Shown here: piece after piece, positions 57,996-64,000 of the stretch
Layout of the letters: every line of letters begins with the position of its first letter
Numbering within the stretch: the first letter of the stretch is position 1
Origin: Gemmobacter sp. 24YEA27
GTDB taxonomy: Bacteria; Pseudomonadota; Alphaproteobacteria; Rhodobacterales; Rhodobacteraceae
Assembly: GCF_030052995.1 (NCBI RefSeq)
Contig: NZ_JASJPW010000003.1
Coordinates: 1-64,000 of the forward strand
Length of the DNA: 64,000 nucleotides
Direction of reading: 5' to 3'
Position numbers and translations under genes: made by a program
Notes under the pieces: generated by a model
What the model saw: the letters and a program-made list of their open reading frames with translations, nothing else
Told to the model about the DNA's origin: nothing
Database searches by the model: none

Positions 57996-58874
57996 TTAGT
58001 TGGAGACCGGGAAGTAGAAGAGATTACGGTCAGTCAGACCATAATTCCTCAGCACGCGCGACACTTGCCCATTGCCGCGCACTTCGGCCAAGGCCATCGA
58101 CATCGCGCTGCGCAGCATGCAATCTTCCATGCGGATGCCGTAGCGCGCATACCCATAGCCGTATTGGAAGATCAGCTCATCCGGGATTTCCACCCCGGCG
58201 ACCATCTCAATCGACTCGTCTTTGTTTTCGGCGATATAAGTCGCCACCTTGATGTCGTCTTCCAGGATCACGTCGACGCGGCCTTGCGACAGGCTCATGA
58301 ATTGGTCAGCGTCAGTCTGGAACGGGACCACTTCAACGCCCAGAGAGCGCAGGTACTCGTCAGCCGCCGAACCCGCGATGGCACCCACGCTATGGTTCTT
58401 CAGATCCTCAAAGGAGTGAATCGCCTTGGGATTGCCCTTGCCGACGGTGATTGCAGGCCCGTACCACCAGCCCGGGCCGGTGAAGCTGAGAACCTTAAGA
58501 CGATCGGGCGTGACGTGGATATTGGCCGCAACCATGTCGATGCGTTCGGAAATCAGCGACGGCGTCAAAGAAGGGAACGGTGCGACCTCGTAAGTGATCT
58601 TGTCGATGCCAAGCCAGCCGAGTGCTGCCTCGACGATTTCGACGTCGATGCCCGAAGCCTTGCCGGTCGCAGGATCAAGCGAGGTATAGGGCGGGCTGGG
58701 GCTGATCCCAAGTGTGATACCATTGGTCTGCGCATCCGACAGCGAGGTGTCGCCGGCGCAGGCCTCAAAGCCCGGGGTGAATTCAAAGCGGGCTGCTGCA
58801 TCCTGCGCCAGCACGGGGGCCGCCAAGGTCAGCGTCGCTGCAAGGGAGAACCCTAGCCTGATTGCCGTGGTCAT
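57996..58874 (-). CDS. Periplasmic solute-binding protein, family 3 (polar-amino-acid type)
   Basis: Intact 292-residue type-II binding protein. A signal peptide ends near TLAAPVLAQDA. The mature sequence has ITLGISPSPPYTSLDPATGKASGIDVEIVEAAL, the family 3 start, here with a long ~35-residue lead, and VGAIAGSAADEYLRSLG plus the metal-like GRVDVILEDD hinge region. Four cysteines (CAGD near the N-terminus, DCML near the C-terminus, among others) could form a disulfide. Its position after sugar-acid enzymes suggests that the ligand may be an acidic sugar derivative rather than an amino acid. Confidence 0.87.
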   Translation of the reverse strand: MTTAIRLGFSLAATLTLAAPVLAQDAAARFEFTPGFEACAGDTSLSDAQTNGITLGISPSPPYTSLDPATGKASGIDVEIVEAALGWLGIDKITYEVAPFPSLTPSLISERIDMVAANIHVTPDRLKVLSFTGPGWWYGPAITVGKGNPKAIHSFEDLKNHSVGAIAGSAADEYLRSLGVEVVPFQTDADQFMSLSQGRVDVILEDDIKVATYIAENKDESIEMVAGVEIPDELIFQYGYGYARYGIRMEDCMLRSAMSMALAEVRGNGQVSRVLRNYGLTDRNLFYFPVSN

Positions 58875-59017
58875 GGATCATACTTTCCTGTTGGTTTCGT
58901 TTATTTTGAATTGGACAGAGAATACGGTCGGGCCGTACCTGGGATTATGGCGGCGTCACTCCTCCTTTCTCATTCATGATCATGGTGAAGGCATCGTAGT
59001 CATCCCGGGCCAGGGCC

Positions 59018-59782
59018 TCAGATGGTGATGCCTCCATCGACATTGATGGCCTGACCGGTGATGAAGGCCCCTTCATCCGAGGCCAGAAAGGCACAGATCC
59101 CCGCGATCTCTTCGGGCGTGCCAAGACGGCCCAGGGGCTGACGATCGACAAAGGATTTCAGCGCGGCCTCACGAGAGGCCATCTGTTGGCCCAACGCTGT
59201 GATCCGCTCTTCCAAAGACGGCGAATGAACCGTTCCGGGGCAGACCGAATTGGCGCGAATCCGGTGCCCGACATAATCCGCAGCAATGGATTTGGTCAGG
59301 GCGATGACACCGCCTTTGGCAGCACCGTAAGCCGCCCGACGAGGGAAGCCCTTGATCGAGGAGACCACCGAACCGATGGTGATGATCGATCCCCCGGCCT
59401 GTTTCATCCTGGGGACTGCCGCGCCAAGGACGTGAAAGGCACTGTTCAGGGTTATCGAGATGGACCGATGCCATTCCTCAGCTTCGCATTCTTCGATGCT
59501 GCCCTGATGCACATAGCCCACCGCGTGAACCAGAATATCGACCTGTTCAAAGCCCGCGAAATAGTCAGCCACAGCATTCGCGTCGGTCGCATCCAGTTTG
59601 CTGCGTTCGCCAGCCGTGAAACCCGCCAATGCCGCCTCGTTCAGATCCGAGGCAAAAACCCGCGCGCCTTCTGCCGCCAGCCGCTCGGCGACTGCGCGGC
59701 CGATGCCCTGCCCCGCCGCCGTTACAACCGCCACTTTGCCGGCCAGACGGTCCGTCGGGACAAGGTTCAACGCGCCGGTCAT
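59018..59782 (-). CDS. SDR dehydrogenase, 2-keto-3-deoxy-L-fuconate dehydrogenase-like
   Basis: Intact 254-residue SDR. The cofactor motif is VTAAGQGIGRAVAERLA, where the T-A-A-G-Q-G start is typical of 2-keto-3-deoxy-L-fuconate dehydrogenases. DILVHAVGYVHQG, catalytic Ser in TIGSVVSS, and the Y-x-x-x-K in AAYGAAKGGVIALT follow, with RQPLGRLGTPEEIAG and GQAINVDGGITI at the end. Its neighbour overlapping by four bases is an FAH hydrolase, as in L-fucose, L-rhamnose and L-arabinonate type routes. A 2-keto-3-deoxy acid from the enolase enzymes is the expected substrate. Confidence 0.87.
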   Translation of the reverse strand: MTGALNLVPTDRLAGKVAVVTAAGQGIGRAVAERLAAEGARVFASDLNEAALAGFTAGERSKLDATDANAVADYFAGFEQVDILVHAVGYVHQGSIEECEAEEWHRSISITLNSAFHVLGAAVPRMKQAGGSIITIGSVVSSIKGFPRRAAYGAAKGGVIALTKSIAADYVGHRIRANSVCPGTVHSPSLEERITALGQQMASREAALKSFVDRQPLGRLGTPEEIAGICAFLASDEGAFITGQAINVDGGITI

Positions 59783-60639
59783 TTCGCGCCCCTTTGTGAG
59801 ATCGGGGTCACAATCTGCCGCTGCACACCCAGTCCCTTGATACCCACCTCCATCACATCGCCGGGTTTCAGCCAGCGCGGCTCTTTCATGCCCAGGGCCA
59901 CGCCCGGAGGGGTGCCGGTACAGATCAGATCGCCGGGCATCAGCTCGCAGAAATCACTCATGTAGGAGATGATCGTGGCCGGATCGAAGATCATCTTCGC
60001 GGTCGTGCCGGTTTGCATCCGTTGACCATTTACGTTGAGCCAAAGATCCAGCGCCGCGATGTCGCCCAGTTCATCAGCCGAGGCGACAAATGGACCGGTC
60101 GGGCAGAAGTGCGGATAGCTTTTGCCCTTGATCCACTGCCCACCGCGTTCGATCTGCCACGCCCGCTCGGACACGTCATTGACAATCGTATAGCCCAGAA
60201 CATGCGAAAGCGCGTCTTTGCGGGCGATGTTCAGGCCCCCCTTGCCGATGACGATGCCCAGCTCCACTTCCCAGTCGAGCTTGGTCATGGATTCGGACCA
60301 ATAGACCGGGTCATTCGCGCCGCAATAGGTTGTCGAACCTTTGCTGAACAGGATTGGCTCACTCGGGACCGGCATGCCAGATTCAGCGGCGTGATCAGAA
60401 TAGTTTAACCCAATGCACCAGATGTTCGGCGGCTGTGCGATGGGCGGCAAAAGCCGCGCAGTGGCGCTATCAACGACAGGCAGGCTATCCACTGCGACAG
60501 TAGAGAGAACCGATGCCAGCTCAGACGCATTCTCCGCGGTAAAATCCGTCACGATGCCCGAGACATCGCGCGCAGCCCCCGCACCGTCCAGCAGGCAGGG
60601 GATCATGCGACCGGATTGTTCTAAGCGTTGCAGTTTCAT
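59779..60639 (-). CDS. FAH-family hydrolase, 2,4-diketo-3-deoxy-sugar-acid hydrolase-like
   Basis: Intact 286-residue fumarylacetoacetate-hydrolase-fold enzyme. IWCIGLNYSDHAAESGMPVPSEPILFSKGSTTYCG, seen in parts, and the metal-ligand acidic residues in KLDWEVELGIVIGKGG are present, together with YTIVNDVSERAWQIE, KSYPHFCPTGPFV and DLICTGTPPGVALGM. In the diketo-hydrolase branch of fucose or rhamnose degradation, these enzymes split a 2,4-diketo-3-deoxy acid into pyruvate and a hydroxy acid. This fits an SDR before it and dehydratases upstream in the same operon. Confidence 0.88.
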   Translation of the reverse strand: MKLQRLEQSGRMIPCLLDGAGAARDVSGIVTDFTAENASELASVLSTVAVDSLPVVDSATARLLPPIAQPPNIWCIGLNYSDHAAESGMPVPSEPILFSKGSTTYCGANDPVYWSESMTKLDWEVELGIVIGKGGLNIARKDALSHVLGYTIVNDVSERAWQIERGGQWIKGKSYPHFCPTGPFVASADELGDIAALDLWLNVNGQRMQTGTTAKMIFDPATIISYMSDFCELMPGDLICTGTPPGVALGMKEPRWLKPGDVMEVGIKGLGVQRQIVTPISQRGAK

Positions 60640-60693
60640 AGGCGGTATTCCTCAGAAGCTCTTTTCAGCGCGCCTCACGGCGCGAGGCCAGGA

Positions 60694-61421
60694 TCAGTAG
60701 GTAGCGCGACCGCCGGACAGGTCGAAAACCGCGCCGGTGGTGAAAGAGTTCTCTTCCGAAACCAGCCAGGCCACCATCCCGGCCACTTCATCGACCTCGA
60801 GAAAGCGCGCTCGCGGGATTTTCGAGAGCATGTAGTCAATGTGCTCCTGGCTCATCTGATCGAAGATCGGTGTGCGGGCTGCGGCGGGGGTGATGCAGTT
60901 CACCGCAATATTCTTGCCGGCCAGTTCTTTGCCCAGCGATTTGGTCAGAGCGATAGCCCCGGCCTTCGACGCAGAATAGGCCGAGGCATTGGGATTGCCC
61001 TCTTTGCCCGCAATGGAGGCGATGTTCACGATCCGCCCGTAATTGCGCGCCTCCATTCCGGGCACGATGGCCTTGTTCACATTGAAGGTGCCGATCAGGT
61101 TGATCTCAACCACACGGCGCCAGTCAGCGTCGGGATAGTCGGTCAAACGGTGGTTCGGACCCGCTATGCCTGCAGAATTGACCAGAATATCGACATGGCC
61201 CAACGCGGCTTCGGTCTGTGTCATTGCGGCAGCGACTGAAGCCGCATCTGCCACATCGGCCCTGATCGCTACGGCCCTCCGACAGAAGCCGTATCGGCAT
61301 TCAGATCCCAGACCGCAACCCTCGCGCCCGAGGCGGCAAGCCGCTTTGCGACCGCCAGGCCAATCCCCTGCGAGCCACCGGTGACGACTGCCGTTTTTCC
61401 GTTCAGATCAATGTTGTTCAT
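60694..61421 (-). CDS. SDR dehydrogenase, one frameshift
   Basis: A ~243-residue SDR. The first frame, from the ATG at 61421, reads NNIDLNGKTAVVTGGSQGIG and ends at DTASVGGP. One G is missing near 61275, after which VAIRADVADAASV and NSAGIAGPNHRLTDY follow. Catalytic Ser lies in IASIAGKEGNPNASAYSASK, with Y-x-x-x-K. It shares an operon with the other SDR and could oxidise the sugar or the aldonate; which SDR acts first cannot be told. Confidence 0.84.
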
Positions 61422-61437
61422 TCCGTGCAGTCCTCTC

Positions 61438-62603
61438 TCAGGCCGAAAAGATCGTCTTGCCACCCACCCGGATCTCAACCGGAACGCGGTAGCGCTCGAG
61501 TGCCGAAACGTCGATTTCAACCCCGAGGCCTGGCCCCTCGGGCAGATGGATCAATCCCTCAGCATCCGGGGCGATTTTGGTCAAGGTCAGGTCGCGCGCC
61601 ACGTCGCGCAGCTCGGTGGGGAATTCGCAGATCCGGTGATCTTCCAGCCCTGCGAAAGGTTGCAACGAGGCTGAAAGCGCAAGGTTTGATGTGAAGGTGT
61701 GGTTCACATAGGTCACGCCCCGGGCAGCGGCGTAATCCGCCACTGCTTTGGCCGGGCCAAGGCCGCCAATCCGACCGCAGTCAATCTGGATGAAGTTCAC
61801 CCCGCCGAATTCGATAAGATGTTCAGCCATTTCACGGTTATGCGCGGCTTCACCCCCGCGATCCCCACCCCGGTGCCCCGGGCCTTTTCAGCCAGACCCC
61901 GATAGGCGACCAGGGAGGCACCGCCAAAGGGCTCTTCGAAGAAGGTCACTCTGTTACGGGACAGGGCCTCTAGCCGGACCGCCGCTCTTTCAACGTCATC
62001 GCCAAAGATCTGGCCGGCATCGATCAGCAGAACACCTTCCTCTCCCAGTCCCTCACGGGCCGCGTCGGCCTGGGCAAGATCCCCGCGAGTGAATCGCCAA
62101 AGGGAGCCCAACCGAACTTCGCAGCCCGGAACCCCTTGGCCCTGATTGCACGGGCACGTTCAAAGGTTTCCTCCGGGGTCGTGCCGAAAAGTGTCGAGGC
62201 ATAGGGAAGCTTTGGATAGGCTCTTTCATAGCCAGCAGTTTCCAGGCCGGCTCCCCGCGCGCCTTGCCCAAAAGGTCCCAAAGCGCCATCTCGATACCGG
62301 ACCAGGTATGCGCGGCCTGAAGCAAATCCATTGACCTGTAAGCCACCTGCGACGCTATCTCTGCGATGTCGGAGGGCTTTTCCAAAATCTGCCCCAGCAC
62401 CGAGGCCGATACCGGCTGGCAGGCGCCGTGGGACATCGGGGTCACAAAGGCCGCGATTGACACCAGGGGCGAGGCTTCGCATTCCCCCAGCCGGTCAATC
62501 CACCGGCTTGCACCCGAACAACCAGGGCGTCCTGACTGCCATCCGCGGCCGTGGTGACCTCTGGCATGGCAATATAAAAGAAATCTACCGCTTCGATCTT
62601 CAT
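61438..62603 (-). CDS. Enolase-superfamily sugar-acid dehydratase, copy 1, four frameshifts
   Basis: A ~388-residue mandelate-racemase-type enzyme split over four breaks (near 62490, 62270, 62110 and 61830; all one-base losses). Pieces in order: MKIEAVDFFYIAMPEVTTAA; GECEASPLVSIAAFVTP; AHTWSGIEMALWDLLGKARG; FERARAIRAKGFRAAKFGWAPFGDS with the lysine; VLLIDAGQIFGDD with the first metal Asp; FFEEPFGG with a metal Glu; NFIQIDCGRIGGLGPAKAVA and the base histidine region YVNHTFTSNLALSA. Its ATG overlaps the copy-2 stop. The second lysine of the usual K-x-K is a glycine, as in copy 2. Confidence 0.8.
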
Positions 62604-63754
62604 GCTGCCCCTGCCAGAAGTTTTGCCGCCTCGGCATCAGCTGAAAGCTCGGCCACCGCATCCGGCAGCAGGCGCAGACCCAAGCCGGGCGCGTCCGGGA
62701 TCTCAAGCAGGCCCTCGTCATCCAGCGCCCAGGGTTTCTCTACAATATCATCGATATAGGGAGATCCGCCGATGAACTCGACCATATCGGTATCGGGGAA
62801 GGCAGCCGCAAGTTGCAGATCGGCAGCAAGGCCCACCGCCGTGTTCCAGCCATGGCCGATATATTGAATGCCGAAATCATTCGCCATCCTCGCAATGCGC
62901 AGCTGTTCGGTGATACCGCCGACTTTGGTCACATCCGGTTGCACGATATCCAGCGCCCGTGCCTCGAACCACGGCAGATAGGATTGCCGCCGGGTGAGAC
63001 ATTCGCCGCCGGCAATCGGGACCGGGCTTTGCAGGCGCAGCTGACGAAAATCATCCAGAGCATCAGGATGCAGCGCCTCTTCGAACCAGGTCACGTCGTA
63101 ATCTCTGAGCATTTGTGCTGTGTTCAGCGCCCATTTCAGACCGTTCGGCCAATAGGCATCGCTGGCCCCTGCATCCACCATCAGCCGGCAGTCATCCCCG
63201 GCCCCTTCACGGGCGGCGCGTATGATGGCCTCATCCAGCTTGCGGTCATTCCGACGCCCGAACGGCCCCCAACCGATCTTGATCGCCCGGAAGCCCTGCG
63301 CGCGGTAATAAGCGGTCCGCTCGCGCATCAGATCCGGCTCTTCCATCAGGATCGAAGCATAAGCCATCACGCGGTTGCGATAGCTGCCGCCGAAAAGCCG
63401 GGCCAGCGGTTGGCCACAGCTCTTGCCGAACAGATCCCAAAGCGCGATGTCGATGCCCGAGATCACATGCGTCAGCGTGCCGCCGCGCCCCATCCAGAAC
63501 GTGTTCTGATGCAGTTTCTCGCTGACGCGCATCGGCTCCAGGGCCGACTCGCCGATCAGCAATGCGCGCAACACATCCAGTCCGGCCCTGACCAGGCGCG
63601 CGTCAGTAAAGACCGAGCCGATCCCTGCCTGTCCGTCATCGGTCTGCACAAGGATCAGCGCATGGATCGAGTCTTCCGGCCTGATCTCATTCGACCAGCC
63701 GCCTTTCGGGGATTTTCCAAAAAGGCCAATGGCCTCCACTCGCGAAATTCTCAT
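62600..63754 (-). CDS. Enolase-superfamily sugar-acid dehydratase, copy 2
   Basis: Intact 384-residue enzyme, first gene of the leftward operon. Likely catalytic residues are K159 (FRAIKIGWGPFG), metal ligands D194 (LMVDAGASD), E225 (WFEEALHP) and E251 (IAGGECLTR), and the H301-D274 dyad (YIGHGWNT; IVQPDVTK). In mandelate racemase and relatives a second lysine two residues after K159 is usual; here it is G161. That residue change and the His base point to an anti-elimination of a sugar acid. With an SDR and an FAH hydrolase downstream, a fuconate-, rhamnonate- or arabinonate-type acid is likely. Confidence 0.87.
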   Translation of the reverse strand: MRISRVEAIGLFGKSPKGGWSNEIRPEDSIHALILVQTDDGQAGIGSVFTDARLVRAGLDVLRALLIGESALEPMRVSEKLHQNTFWMGRGGTLTHVISGIDIALWDLFGKSCGQPLARLFGGSYRNRVMAYASILMEEPDLMRERTAYYRAQGFRAIKIGWGPFGRRNDRKLDEAIIRAAREGAGDDCRLMVDAGASDAYWPNGLKWALNTAQMLRDYDVTWFEEALHPDALDDFRQLRLQSPVPIAGGECLTRRQSYLPWFEARALDIVQPDVTKVGGITEQLRIARMANDFGIQYIGHGWNTAVGLAADLQLAAAFPDTDMVEFIGGSPYIDDIVEKPWALDDEGLLEIPDAPGLGLRLLPDAVAELSADAEAAKLLAGAA

Positions 63755-63880
63755 ATGCGCCTCGGCATGAATTAGGGGGTTTCAGACCCGCAGATCTGAG
63801 CCCGCTGTCAGTACGGGCCGTGGTGAACGAACCGGTCGGGAATCTCTCGATGGCCGGTCGCCACGGGGACCGCGCTTTAC

Positions 63881-63908
63881 ATACAAGACACGGTATACCG
63901 TATGTCAA
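63881..63908 (-). promoter_or_regulatory. Promoter with embedded GntR-type palindrome for the enolase operon
   Basis: On the minus strand TTGACA (63908-63903) is followed 16 bases later by TTGTAT (63886-63881). Between them lies ACGGTATACCGT (63890-63901), a perfect 12-base palindrome with the GGTATACC core seen in FadR-type GntR operators. A bound regulator would block RNA polymerase. The remaining right edge (63909-64000) shows no recognisable gene. Confidence 0.6.
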
Positions 63909-64000
63909 GCTAATTTCTGCTCCGGAGGCTGGCCACGATCCTCAAATGTCACGTCGCTCTTTGCGGCGGTCAGGGAAACCTTCCGTCGGACTGCAATCTG

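Overview
The window is GC-rich and looks alphaproteobacterial, most like a Rhodobacterales (Paracoccus/Rhodobacter-type) accessory region. This is an inference from codon use, the dense stacking of TRAP and ABC importers with catabolic enzymes, and protein character; no rRNA, tRNA or housekeeping marker is present to fix the taxonomy. No CRISPR array, phage, plasmid origin or complete insertion sequence was seen.

Layout. (1) 1-1587: end of a TRAP transporter (DctQ, DctM). (2) 2157-13796: a MocR-type regulator followed by an ATP-dependent hydantoinase-like pair (HyuB, HyuA), a full branched-chain-amino-acid-type ABC importer and an NtaA-like flavin monooxygenase. This looks like one uptake-and-attack operon for an N-containing compound. 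(3) 13919-18873: a VanZ-like protein and an RND efflux pair. (4) 18874-20123: gap with an IS3-family remnant. (5) 20124-29802: a catabolic island with an isocitrate-lyase/PEP-mutase enzyme, two GntR regulators, an FAD hydroxylase, an Asp/Glu-racemase-fold protein, an AcnA-type aconitase paralogue, a dihydropyrimidinase-like amidohydrolase and an isochorismatase-fold amidase. (6) 29889-37255: a leftward polyamine-type ABC importer plus class III aminotransferase, divergent from an aldehyde dehydrogenase. (7) 37626-40554: a D-threonate-type module (PdxA2, DeoR, DUF1537 kinase). (8) 40544-55114: a 12-gene leftward operon, divergent from an otnK-otnC pair, that encodes a four-carbon acid-sugar pathway with its own ribose-type ABC importer and LacI regulator. 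(9) 55337-63908: an IS3 remnant, a GntR regulator and a leftward operon with two enolase-superfamily dehydratases, two SDRs, an FAH-family hydrolase and an amino-acid-type ABC importer.

Regulation can partly be read from the DNA. There is a long LacI-type palindrome in front of the four-carbon operon, a GGTATACC palindrome between -35 and -10 of the enolase operon, repeated elements between pdxA2 and the DeoR gene, CTGGATCC repeats after the MocR gene, and a spaced motif found three times, at the aconitase, polyamine-transporter and aldehyde-dehydrogenase promoters.

Quality warning. Seventeen genes are broken by single-base frameshifts. By hand count about 34 of 36 shifts are one-base losses, and those resolved to the base lie in G or C runs; the reading frame resumes at once with perfectly conserved family sequence. 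This is best explained by uncorrected homopolymer errors, so these genes are annotated here as single CDSs spanning the shifts.
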